A stretch of DNA of 31,781 nt, taken from the NCBI RefSeq assembly GCF_934747485.1, contig NZ_CAKVGN010000032.1, positions 1 through 31,781 on the forward strand, in the 5' to 3' direction. A program made the position numbers and the translations under genes. Positions 1-7,586 of the stretch are shown here, one piece after another. The stretch is from an uncultured Brachyspira sp. (lineage in GTDB: Bacteria; Spirochaetota; Brachyspiria; Brachyspirales; Brachyspiraceae). The notes under the pieces are model-generated. The model had not been told where the DNA came from. It saw nothing but the letters and a program-made list of their open reading frames with translations, and did no database searches. Every line of letters begins with the position of its first letter. Positions within the stretch are counted from its first letter, which is position 1.

Positions 1-64
1 TAATTAAATTATAAGGAATACCTGCTTTTTTTAAACTAAAAAACGTGCAATATGTATGGCTCCT

Positions 65-122
65 AAACAATTATATAAAAATTTTATATTGAAAAATAGA
101 ATAATATATTATATAATTGTTT
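65..122. repeat. 14-bp perfect inverted repeat upstream of the HD-hydrolase operon
   Basis: AAACAATTATATAA at 65-78 is the exact reverse complement of 109-122, with a 30-bp gap. It ends 8 bases before the GGAG ribosome site (131-134) of the first gene. It could be a paired operator or an all-A/U stem in the 5' leader. No clear -35/-10 pair is visible, so its role is open. Confidence 0.5.
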
Positions 123-140
123 TCATATTTGGAGTTGTCA

Positions 141-713
141 ATGGCAAGCATAGAAAGAGAAAAAGCTATAGAATTATTTAAAAAATACAACAAAGAACCA
201 TCTCTATTTAAACATGCCCTATCAGTTGAGGCAGTAATGAGATATTTTGCTGGTAAATATAATGAAGATGCTGAAGAATGGGCAATGGTTGGCTTTTTAC
301 ATGATATGGATTACGAGATGTTTCCTAATGAACATTGCATAAAAGTAAAAGATATATTAGAAGGAGAAGGCTTGCCTGAGAGTTTTATTAGAGCTATACA
401 GAGTCATGGCTTTGGAATATGTACAGATATAGAGCCTATCACTAATATGGAAAAAACTTTATATGCTGTAGATGAGCTTGCAGGTTTTATTTTGGCTTGT
501 GCTTTGGTAAGACCTTCAAAGAGTTTAGATGATATGGAAGTAAAATCAGTTAAGAAAAAATTGAAAGATAAAGCTTTTGCTGCCAAAGTTGATAGAAATA
601 TAATCAATAATGGTGCTGAGAGACTTAATATATCATTAGATGAATTAATAAAAGAGACTATAGATGCTTTAAAACCTATACAAGAAAGTATAGGCTTACA
701 AAAAATATCTTAA
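141..713 (+). CDS. HD (HDIG-type) domain metal-dependent hydrolase
   Basis: A 190-residue single-domain HD protein. Visible motifs are His25, the HD pair His54-Asp55 in GFLHDMDYE, His65, His89 in QSHG and a late Asp in YAVDELAG. This is the metal-ligand pattern of small HDIG hydrolases, which are usually phosphohydrolases acting on nucleotides or related phosphates; the substrate cannot be read from sequence. The reading frame is open from 117, but I choose ATG 141 because GGAG (131-134) lies 6 bases upstream. It is the first gene of a tight + strand operon: 23 bases separate it from the nicotinamidase-like gene, followed by ogt and a GNAT. Family assignment is solid; function is generic. Confidence 0.85.
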   Translation: MASIEREKAIELFKKYNKEPSLFKHALSVEAVMRYFAGKYNEDAEEWAMVGFLHDMDYEMFPNEHCIKVKDILEGEGLPESFIRAIQSHGFGICTDIEPITNMEKTLYAVDELAGFILACALVRPSKSLDDMEVKSVKKKLKDKAFAAKVDRNIINNGAERLNISLDELIKETIDALKPIQESIGLQKIS

Positions 714-736
714 AAATAATTTTTTAGGTTTCCATT

Positions 737-1378
737 ATGAGTAAGGTTAAGATACTAACAATAGTAGATATGCAAAATGATTATATGGAAGGCGGTCCTA
801 TGGCTATTAATGGAGCTATCAGCATCATACCTGTAATTAATGACCTTATAAAAAATGGAGAATATGATGCTATAATAGCTACCCAAGATTGGCATCCATC
901 AAATCATATATCTTTTGCTTCAACTCACAACAAAGAACCTTTCTCTAAAATTAGGGTAATGGACCAAGAAACTGGCGATGAAGAAATTTTAACACTTTGG
1001 CCTCGTCATTGTGTTGCTAGAACTTTCGGCTCTGCTATTGTTGATGAATTAAAAAAGAAGAAAGATTATATTTATGTTCAAAAGGGTGTTGATGCTGATG
1101 ATGAGGGAGTATCTGGATTTTCTTATATGCATAAAGATTTCATAGATGCTGCAAGAGAGAACAAAGAAGTATTGATATTAGATTTTGCGGGTGTTGCTTT
1201 GGATTATGCTGTTTATTATACTGCAAGAGACACTGCTGAATATGTAAACTCTATTAATGCGGAATATTTAGTTAGTGTGAATGTTTTAGAATATGCATCT
1301 GCCGCAATGAATCCTGATAAAGTATATGAATTATATTCCAATGTAAAAAACATTAATCTTAAAAAGGTTCATTTGTGA
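737..1378 (+). CDS. Nicotinamidase/isochorismatase-fold protein lacking the catalytic Cys
   Basis: 213 residues, the usual length of PncA-type nicotinamidases, which convert nicotinamide to nicotinate for NAD salvage. The PncA layout is clear: Asp11 in DMQNDY; the metal site Asp51-x-His53 in TQDWHPSNH with His91 in WPRHC; Lys116 in VQKG. The nucleophile position, normally DYCV after the cis-peptide GVA, reads GVALDYAV, so Cys is replaced by Ala158 (codon GCT). The only Cys is Cys92 beside the metal His. Ordinary Cys-based amidase chemistry is therefore not expected. The protein may be inactive, may bind nicotinamide as a sensor, or may use Cys-independent chemistry as EntB/PhzD-type isochorismatases do. 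ATG 737 has only a weak AGG upstream. Its TGA stop overlaps the GTG start of ogt. The fold is sure; activity is doubtful. Confidence 0.85.
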   Translation: MSKVKILTIVDMQNDYMEGGPMAINGAISIIPVINDLIKNGEYDAIIATQDWHPSNHISFASTHNKEPFSKIRVMDQETGDEEILTLWPRHCVARTFGSAIVDELKKKKDYIYVQKGVDADDEGVSGFSYMHKDFIDAARENKEVLILDFAGVALDYAVYYTARDTAEYVNSINAEYLVSVNVLEYASAAMNPDKVYELYSNVKNINLKKVHL

Positions 1379-1899
1379 ATATTATAAGACTTGAAAATAG
1401 TCAGATTGATGATGATAGAGTGTTTTTGTATAAAAGCCCTATTGGAAATTTATATTTAACTCATTATAAAGATTATATAACTTCTATTTCTTTTCAAAAC
1501 AATTATAAAAAATGTCATGATGAAGAGCCAAACATTATAAGAGAAACCAAAAAACAATTAGACGAATACTTTGAATTAAAAAGAAAAATATTTGATATAC
1601 CAATTGCAGTATGCGGAAGCGATTTTCAATATAAAGTGTGGATAGAAACATATAAAATTCCTTTCGGAGAAATAGATACATATTCCAATATAGCAAAAAA
1701 AATATCTAAAAGTTCCGGAAGTATTTTTAGAGCCGTTGGAAGTGCTGAGGGCAAAAATAAAATACCAATTATAATACCATGTCATAGAGTAGTTTCTAAA
1801 GATTTGAAATTAACAGGATATGCAGGCGGAATAGAAAAAAAGGAATATTTACTAAAACTTGAAGGTTTTAAGATAAATAATTTAAAGATAATAAAATGA
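1375..1899 (+). CDS. ogt: Methylated-DNA--protein-cysteine methyltransferase
   Basis: 174 residues. It repairs O6-alkylguanine by irreversible transfer of the alkyl group to its own cysteine. The active site PCHRVV (Cys136) is intact. So are the helix-turn-helix and Arg-finger region (IPFGEIDTYSNIA, RAVG) and the C-terminal GYAGG segment. The N-terminal half is a divergent RNase H-like methyltransferase-N domain. The start is GTG at 1375, overlapping the previous stop in a GTGA arrangement. AAAAAGG (1361-1367) is 7 bases upstream, supporting this rare start and translational coupling. It overlaps the next gene by 4 bases (ATGA). Both Ogt and AdaB are single-domain names for this family; Ogt is used here. 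Confidence 0.93.
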   Translation: MNIIRLENSQIDDDRVFLYKSPIGNLYLTHYKDYITSISFQNNYKKCHDEEPNIIRETKKQLDEYFELKRKIFDIPIAVCGSDFQYKVWIETYKIPFGEIDTYSNIAKKISKSSGSIFRAVGSAEGKNKIPIIIPCHRVVSKDLKLTGYAGGIEKKEYLLKLEGFKINNLKIIK

Positions 1900-2450
1900 T
1901 AAAAAAAACTTATAATACAAGCAGATTACTTTTAGTGCAGCCTAATCTTGAAATGGCTAACTCTATTTTAGATTTTTATCATAGAAATAAAGATTTTTTT
2001 AGAGACTTCGACCCTTACAGACCCGATATATTTTATAAACTTAATACGCATAAAAATATTATAAAAAAAGAAATAGATGATACAAAAAATTTCAAGATGC
2101 TGAAATTTTATTTATTTAAAATAGAAGACAGAAAAACAATAATAGGAATGATTAGTTTTGCTAATATAGTAAAAGGCTCTTTTTTGTCATGCACTGTTGG
2201 ATATAAATTAGATAAAGATGAGACCAAAAAAGGCTATATGACAGAAGCATTAAAATATGCAATAGATATAGTATTTAAAGAATTAAAACTTCACAGAATA
2301 GAAGCTAATATTATGCCGCATAATAAGCCGTCATTAGATTTGGTAAGAAGGCTTGGATTTGAATATGAAGGGCTCGCAAAAAAATATTTAAAAATCAATA
2401 ATAAATGGGAAGACCATATACATATGACCATATTAAACGATGATATCTAA
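1896..2450 (+). CDS. GNAT N-acetyltransferase, RimJ/RimL type
   Basis: 184 residues with the RimJ/RimL GNAT pattern: an N-terminal substrate-side segment beginning TSRLLLVQP, a central strand (GMISFANIV), the acetyl-CoA loop region GYMTEALKYAIDIVF, and the C-terminal LVRRLGFEYEGLAKKYL. Family members acetylate ribosomal-protein N-termini or small amines; the substrate cannot be assigned. It is the last gene of the 141-2450 operon and overlaps ogt by ATGA. A separate promoter for the next gene starts 17 bases downstream. Confidence 0.85.
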   Translation: MIKKTYNTSRLLLVQPNLEMANSILDFYHRNKDFFRDFDPYRPDIFYKLNTHKNIIKKEIDDTKNFKMLKFYLFKIEDRKTIIGMISFANIVKGSFLSCTVGYKLDKDETKKGYMTEALKYAIDIVFKELKLHRIEANIMPHNKPSLDLVRRLGFEYEGLAKKYLKINNKWEDHIHMTILNDDI

Positions 2451-2466
2451 ACAATAAACTAAAAAT

Positions 2467-2503
2467 TTGACAAATTATAATTTTTTCAGTATAAATTATA
2501 ATA
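2467..2503 (+). promoter_or_regulatory. Sigma70-type promoter of the SGNH hydrolase gene
   Basis: TTGACA (2467-2472), a 17-bp spacer, then TATAAA (2490-2495); an overlapping TATAAT sits at 2498-2503. This is close to consensus. It predicts a leader of only about 15-25 bases before ATG 2525. Confidence 0.75.
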
Positions 2504-2524
2504 TAAATATTTATGGATATTATC

Positions 2525-3115
2525 ATGAAAATAGTTTGCCTCGGCGACAGCACAACATATGGCTATATGGTTAATAGAAAGCAAGTTTGGACTTCTATAT
2601 TAAACAGTAAATTTGAAAACTCTAACATACAGTTTATAAACAAAGGCATAAACGGAGATACTATTTCTTCAATGTATTTTCGTTTTGATAATGATGTTAT
2701 TAATGAAAAACCTAATACTCTAATACTTATGGGCGGAGTAAATGATATATTTCTTTTTAAGCCTTTAGAAAATATAAAAAAAAGCTTTGTTGACATAATA
2801 AATAAATCTAAAGAAAACAATATAGATATAATAACATTCACACCTATACCTTTTATAAAAGAGGATTTTACATTTTTTAAGGTTAATAATTTAGAAGAGA
2901 TGGAAAGCATATTAGTAGAATATGTTAATTTTATTAATTCTTATGCAAAAGAAAACAATATAAAATGCATTGATGTTTATGATATGTTTATAAATAAAAT
3001 ATTGAAAGAGCATAAATATTATGATTTATATTTTGACGGTGTTCATTTAAATAGCGAAGGACATAATATTTTTTCTTATTATTTATTTGAAAAATTAAAA
3101 GAGTATATAGAGTAA
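2525..3115 (+). CDS. SGNH/GDSL-family hydrolase (esterase/lipase-like)
   Basis: About 196 residues with all four SGNH blocks: GDST near the N-terminus (nucleophilic Ser), the Gly block (INGDT), GGVNDI (block III Asn) and DGVHLN near the C-terminus (catalytic Asp and His). No signal peptide is visible, so it is probably cytoplasmic, like TesA-like or acetyl-esterase members; the substrate is unknown. ATG 2513 is an alternative start adding four residues. I prefer 2525 because MKIVCLGDS is the typical N-terminus and a GGA lies 6 bases upstream. It is likely monocistronic, with a strong promoter upstream and a hairpin just downstream. Confidence 0.85.
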   Translation: MKIVCLGDSTTYGYMVNRKQVWTSILNSKFENSNIQFINKGINGDTISSMYFRFDNDVINEKPNTLILMGGVNDIFLFKPLENIKKSFVDIINKSKENNIDIITFTPIPFIKEDFTFFKVNNLEEMESILVEYVNFINSYAKENNIKCIDVYDMFINKILKEHKYYDLYFDGVHLNSEGHNIFSYYLFEKLKEYIE

Positions 3116-3122
3116 AAGGATT

Positions 3123-3165
3123 CACTTTTATTCAGCTTTATTAAAAATAAAGCCAAATAAAAGTG
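3123..3165. terminator. Long imperfect hairpin after the SGNH gene
   Basis: CACTTTTATT (3123-3132) and GCTTTATT (3135-3142) pair with AATAAAGC (3146-3153) and AATAAAAGTG (3156-3165) around an AAA loop. Only one 2-base internal mismatch interrupts 18 pairs. No T-run follows on the + strand, so it is an atypical terminator or an mRNA-end stabilising structure. Confidence 0.45.
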
Positions 3166-3278
3166 GGAGATTATTTATGAAAAATACTAATTATTAAAAC
3201 AGAAGTTATTAAAAAAAGTAAAATATTTTGTATTTTTTTCATATTAATAATATTTATTTATAATATATTAGAATTTTA

Positions 3279-4472
3279 ATGTATAATAAAAACATTATGA
3301 GAGTAAAAATAATAGACACAGCTTATGGTGGATATGGAATTGCTAAAGAAGGAAAAATTATATTTGTAGCACATTCTGTTGAAGGCGATTTAGTTGATAT
3401 ATCGGTAAAAAAAGAAAATAAAAACTTTTGCTATGCTAATATAAATAATATTATAGAGCCTTCAAAATATAGAATAAAAGCAAAATGTAAATATGCTAGT
3501 ATTTGCGGAGGATGCGTATTTAATCATATTGAATACAATAAGCAATTAGAAATAAAAAAAAGTATTGTATTAAACTCTATAAGAAACATCGAATATAATA
3601 ATAATAATATAAATATAATAAAATCACCTAATGAACATTATAGACTCAGAGTAAACATGATAGCTCAAAATGGCAGTATTGGTTTTTATAAATTTAACAC
3701 TAATGAGTTTATAAATATAGATGAATGTGTAATATTAAAAGAGAAATTGTTTGATAAAATAAAAAGCTTCTCTCTTCGCAATAATATCACAGGAAACATT
3801 TATGCTATAGAAAGCAGTAATGGCAAAATACTGTCATTTGCTGAGATTATAAAACAAAATAAAAATATAGATATAAGCTATTTTGACGGAATAACCATAA
3901 AACAAAAAAAGAAAATAAAAAAATACGGCATAGACAAAACAAGTTACAATACATATTTTGGCGAAGTGCCAATATCACATAAAAGCTTTTTTCAATCTAA
4001 TCATTATTTGTTAGATGAGTTTCAAAAGAGTGCTGTTAAATACTTCAACGAATATGATACAAACATAGTTGAGCTTTATGCAGGAAGCGGATTTTTTACT
4101 GCTGCTATTAAAGAAAAATTAAAAAGTTTGAATGTTGATTACAAATTAATATCTTCAGAAATAAGTTCTGATTCTGTAAATATTGCAAAAGACATTATAA
4201 AAGAAGATGCAAAAGAAACATTAAAAAAAATAAATTATAATGTAGATGTTTTATTTGTTGATCCTCCTCGTGATGGATTAGATAAAAAAGTAATAGAAAA
4301 CATTATTAGAATAAAACCAAAAAAGATTATATATATTTCTTGTAACCCTATGACATTTGCAAGGGATATTAATTTATTAAAAGAATATTATAAATTAATA
4401 GATTTAAATATAATAGATATGTTTCCAGACACTTATCATATAGAATTAATTTCTTGTTTAGAGATAAAATAA
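3279..4472 (+). CDS. rlmD: TrmA/RlmD-family RNA (uracil-5-)-methyltransferase
   Basis: 397 residues. It methylates C5 of uridine in RNA, with 23S rRNA the usual target of RlmD-type members. Domains: an N-terminal TRAM-like domain (about 8-60); Fe-S cluster cysteines Cys70, Cys76, Cys79 (CKYASICGGC) and Cys150; and a C-terminal SAM domain with ELYAGSGFF, DPPRDG, the nucleophile Cys355 in SCNP and base Glu389 in MFPDTYHIE. Everything catalytic is present. ATG 3279 has no good ribosome site; ATG 3297 (MRVKII) is an equally plausible start. A TATAAT at 3259-3264 may be the -10. Assignment within the family (RlmC, RlmD or TrmA) is not certain. Confidence 0.82.
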   Translation: MYNKNIMRVKIIDTAYGGYGIAKEGKIIFVAHSVEGDLVDISVKKENKNFCYANINNIIEPSKYRIKAKCKYASICGGCVFNHIEYNKQLEIKKSIVLNSIRNIEYNNNNINIIKSPNEHYRLRVNMIAQNGSIGFYKFNTNEFINIDECVILKEKLFDKIKSFSLRNNITGNIYAIESSNGKILSFAEIIKQNKNIDISYFDGITIKQKKKIKKYGIDKTSYNTYFGEVPISHKSFFQSNHYLLDEFQKSAVKYFNEYDTNIVELYAGSGFFTAAIKEKLKSLNVDYKLISSEISSDSVNIAKDIIKEDAKETLKKINYNVDVLFVDPPRDGLDKKVIENIIRIKPKKIIYISCNPMTFARDINLLKEYYKLIDLNIIDMFPDTYHIELISCLEIK

Positions 4473-4529
4473 TTATATTGATATTAGCAGTAAAAAATAT
4501 ATAATTCTTTTTAGGAGTTGCAAAACATT

Positions 4530-5288
4530 ATGAAAATAATTTTTTTAGGTACTGGTACATCAGATGGTGTGCCTATGATAGGCTGCAAATGTAATGTTTG
4601 TAAAAGCAAAGACAAAAGAGATAAAAGAACAAGAGCATCTGTTTTAATACAGCATAAAAATAAAAATTATATAATAGACACTTCTTTAGATTTTAGAGAA
4701 CAAATGCTTAGAGAAAAAGTTGATAGCTTAGAAGCAGTGTTTTATACTCATCATCATGCAGACCATTCTTCAGGAATAGTGGATTTGCGTTCATTAAATT
4801 TTATTATGCATAAACATATAGATTGTTACGGCAATAAAGATACTATGGACGTATTAGAAGATAAATATGATTATATATTTAACCCCATTCAGATAGGAGG
4901 CGGAATTCCAGATTTAGAGTTTCATATTATAGAAAAATCTATGATATTTGATGATATAACTGTAACCCCAATTCCTGTAAAACATGGTATATTAAATATA
5001 TTAGGCTATAGATTTAATAACTTCACATATATCACCGATGCAAGCTCTATAAGTGATGAAAGCTTAAAACTCATAGAAGGCAGTGAAATTTTAGTGTTAA
5101 ACGGATTAAGATATCGCCCGCATAGCACACATTTGTCATTACAAGAATCAGTTAATATAGCAGATACCATTAAAGCTAAAAAAACATTTTTTACTCATTT
5201 AACTCATGATGTTTTACATAAAAATTTAGATAAAGAACTTCCAAAAAACATGTACGCTGCATATGATGGTCTAACATTAGAAATATAA
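4530..5288 (+). CDS. MBL-fold metallohydrolase, PhnP-like
   Basis: 252 residues with the metallo-beta-lactamase motif HHHADH (His74, His76, Asp78, His79) and downstream metal ligands (VKHG, ITDAS, THLTHD). Near the N-terminus Cys19-x-Cys21-x-x-Cys24 matches the extra structural zinc site of PhnP-type phosphodiesterases, so a cyclic phosphodiesterase activity is plausible. No other phosphonate (phn) genes are nearby, so the physiological role is open. ATG 4530 is chosen because AGGAG (4513-4517) precedes it. An upstream TTG at 4518 would abut that site and cannot be used. Confidence 0.82.
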   Translation: MKIIFLGTGTSDGVPMIGCKCNVCKSKDKRDKRTRASVLIQHKNKNYIIDTSLDFREQMLREKVDSLEAVFYTHHHADHSSGIVDLRSLNFIMHKHIDCYGNKDTMDVLEDKYDYIFNPIQIGGGIPDLEFHIIEKSMIFDDITVTPIPVKHGILNILGYRFNNFTYITDASSISDESLKLIEGSEILVLNGLRYRPHSTHLSLQESVNIADTIKAKKTFFTHLTHDVLHKNLDKELPKNMYAAYDGLTLEI

Positions 5289-5300
5289 TATGTTTTTATA

Positions 5301-5343
5301 TTGATTATAAATATTAATCGTATATACTTGTATATATACGATT
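5301..5343 (+). promoter_or_regulatory. Promoter with overlapping palindromic operator upstream of nagE-like gene
   Basis: AATCGTATATA (5316-5326) and TATATACGATT (5333-5343) form a perfect 11-bp inverted repeat around CTTGTA. A possible promoter, TTGATT (5301-5306), N16, TATACT (5323-5328), places the palindrome over the -10 and start site. That is the classical position of a repressor operator. No T-run follows, so it is unlikely to be a terminator. The regulator is unknown. Confidence 0.5.
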
Positions 5344-5380
5344 ATAGTATAAAAAACATTTTATATAATTGGAGGATATA

Positions 5381-6847
5381 ATGTTTGGTTATCTACAAAA
5401 AATAGGTAAATCCTTGATGGTGCCTGTAGCTGTATTGCCGGCAGCTGCTATCCTTTTGGGTATTGGTTACTGGATAGACCCTAATGGCTGGGGAGGCGGA
5501 AGCCCAGTGGCAGCTTTCTTTATTAAGGCAGGCGGTTCTATTATAGATAATATGCCTATACTGTTTGCAGTTGGAGTTGCTTTTGGTATGTCTAAAGATA
5601 GAAATGGGGCTGCTGCTTTGGCAGGACTCGTAGCATTTTTGGTTGTAACAACTCTATTAGCTCCTGCTACAGTTGCTATGATTCAAAGTAAAGATGCTGC
5701 TGACGTAGCTGCTGGATTTGCTAAAATTAACAATCAGTTTATAGGTATACTTTGCGGTATTATAGCTGGCGAATTATACAACAAGTTTGCTGAAGTAAAA
5801 TTACCGGAATTCTTAGCATTCTTTAGCGGAAGAAGATTTGTACCAATAATTACTTCCGGTGTTATGATGATAGTATCATTCATTTTAATGGCTGTATGGC
5901 CTGCTATTTATGGCGGTTTAGTAACTTTTGGTGAAGCTATCATTAGTCTTGGTCCTATAGGTGCTGGTATTTATGGTTTCTTTAATAGACTTTTAATTCC
6001 TGTTGGTTTACACCATGCCCTTAACTCAGTATTTTGGTTTGATGTTGCTGGTATTAATGATATACCTAATTTCTTAGGCGGTCAGGCTTCTATTGATGCT
6101 GGAACAGCTACGGTAGGAGTTACTGGTATGTATCAGGCTGGTTTCTTCCCTATTATGATGTTTGGTCTTTTAGGTGCTTGTTTTGCCTTCATTAAAAATG
6201 CTAAACCTGAAAATAGAAATAAAATTCGTTCTATAATGTTGGCTGCTGGTTTTGCTAGCTTCTTTACTGGTGTTACTGAGCCTATAGAATTCTCATTTAT
6301 GTTCGTTGCTCCTGTATTATATCTTATACACGCTTTATTAACCGCTATATCTTTAATTATTGCTTCTAGTATGAAATGGATTGCTGGTTTTGGTTTCTCT
6401 GCAGGTTTTATAGATTTAGTTCTTTCTACAAGAAACCCTTTAGCTACTCAATGGTATATGTTAATTGTACAAGGTATAGTATTCTTTATACTTTATTTTG
6501 TTATTTTCAATTTTGCTATTCAGAAATTTAATCTTAAAACTCCTGGAAGAGAAGATGATGATGTAGAAGAAATAGAAGTTACTGTATCTACAGGAAAAAA
6601 TGCTTCTTATGCCGATAAAGCTGCTTTACTTCTTCCTTTACTTGGAGGACTTGATAATATAGTTGATATTGATAACTGTGCTACAAGATTAAGATTAGAA
6701 GTTAAAGATAATTCTATAGTTAATGATGCTGAAATTAGAAAACATTTCCCTGGTGTATTGAGACCTGGTAAAACTTCTGTACAAGTAATAGTTGGAACAG
6801 ATGTACAATTTTTGGCAGATGAGTTTAAAAAAATTGCTCAAAAATAA
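5381..6847 (+). CDS. nagE: PTS sugar permease EIICB, GlcNAc/glucose type
   Basis: 488 residues. It imports and phosphorylates a hexose or N-acetylhexosamine. The EIIC membrane domain (about 1-385) has the family landmarks IPVGLHHALNSVFWF (His211/212) and TGVTEPIEF (Glu300). A linker starting FNLKTPGRED follows, as in E. coli NagE. The EIIB domain (about 410-488) carries the phospho-accepting Cys433 in DNCATRLR. There is no fused EIIA, so a separate EIIA must supply phosphate. GGAGG (5371-5375) fixes ATG 5381. It has its own promoter and palindromic operator upstream and a strong terminator downstream. GlcNAc is preferred over glucose from overall similarity to NagE, but specificity is an inference. 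Confidence 0.85.
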   Translation: MFGYLQKIGKSLMVPVAVLPAAAILLGIGYWIDPNGWGGGSPVAAFFIKAGGSIIDNMPILFAVGVAFGMSKDRNGAAALAGLVAFLVVTTLLAPATVAMIQSKDAADVAAGFAKINNQFIGILCGIIAGELYNKFAEVKLPEFLAFFSGRRFVPIITSGVMMIVSFILMAVWPAIYGGLVTFGEAIISLGPIGAGIYGFFNRLLIPVGLHHALNSVFWFDVAGINDIPNFLGGQASIDAGTATVGVTGMYQAGFFPIMMFGLLGACFAFIKNAKPENRNKIRSIMLAAGFASFFTGVTEPIEFSFMFVAPVLYLIHALLTAISLIIASSMKWIAGFGFSAGFIDLVLSTRNPLATQWYMLIVQGIVFFILYFVIFNFAIQKFNLKTPGREDDDVEEIEVTVSTGKNASYADKAALLLPLLGGLDNIVDIDNCATRLRLEVKDNSIVNDAEIRKHFPGVLRPGKTSVQVIVGTDVQFLADEFKKIAQK

Positions 6848-6865
6848 TTAAAATATTTTTTTAAT

Positions 6866-6901
6866 AGGGCTTGTAATGATATTATAAGCCCTTTATTTTT
6901 T
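6866..6901 (+). terminator. Rho-independent terminator of nagE-like gene
   Basis: AGGGCTTGTAAT (6866-6877) pairs with ATTATAAGCCCT (6881-6892; one G-U pair) around GAT, followed by TTTATTTTTT. Confidence 0.9.
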
Positions 6902-7299
6902 AACTTAAATATAGATATAAAACTGAACCTATATAAAATTAAATTAGTGTTTTTATACCAATATGATGCTGTATCATACTTTTATGTAGAAAATAAAGAT
7001 AGAGTAAAAGATATTATATTAAAAAATCATGTGATTGCTAATTTAGTTATTAGAAATACTTAGTTTTCTAATTATAAAACCTCTATAGACAATTTGTAAT
7101 TAAAAAGCATGAAAGTTTCAATAAATATTTTAAACATAGAAGAAATTGTTATAAAAGAAAATGAAGACTATATATTTGATGTTTATTCTCAATATATTGC
7201 TATACTAAAATCACAAAATAAGGCATCAAATTTAATAAAAATTTAGAATTAAAGAACAAATCAATAAAAAATTTAGATTTTAGAGTAGTAAAAATATAG
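6902..7299 (+). pseudogene. Decayed protein-coding remnant
   Basis: One frame (codons starting at 6902) stays open for 53 codons to TAG 7061. After a second stop (TAA 7097) it is open for 48 more codons to TAG 7244. The +1 frame then continues with NLELKNKSIKNLDF to TAG 7297. The translation looks like real protein (for example AVSYFYVENKDRVKDIIL and IKENEDYIFDVYSQYIA). Stops are expected about every 11 codons at this base composition, so two stretches of about 50 codons in one frame suggest a gene broken by nonsense and frameshift mutations. No start or family is recognisable. Confidence 0.45.
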
Positions 7300-7586
7300 T
7301 CAGTAATTTATTAGTATAAAAAATTATTATAAACAGTATCTTTTAATTCAATTATTATGTGTATTTTTTTAATAATTATTGTGTTTTTGCTGCTTTAATA
7401 AGTATATATCTTTTAATTTGTATGTTATCGGTTATAAATGTGAAAGATATACATAAAAAACTAAAATTATATTTGTTAAAAAGCTTGACAATTGGCTAAA
7501 AAATTATTAAACTTTAGGATATAAGTTTTTTATATTTAATAGTAAATAATTTAGTAAAAAATAAAAAAGCAAGGGGTTATAATATT
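7300..7586 (+). promoter_or_regulatory. Leader and promoter region of the sugar ABC ATPase gene
   Basis: Apart from the promoter this stretch looks non-coding. TTGACA (7485-7490), a 17-bp spacer and TAAACT (7508-7513) form a plausible sigma70 promoter. It gives a leader of about 65 bases ending in AAGGGG (7571-7576), 10 bases before ATG 7587. Confidence 0.5.

Noticed and set aside
3178..3198. Tiny open frame (MKNTNY) after a GGGAG site
   Set aside because: Six codons only, no conservation evidence, directly after a hairpin; most likely chance.
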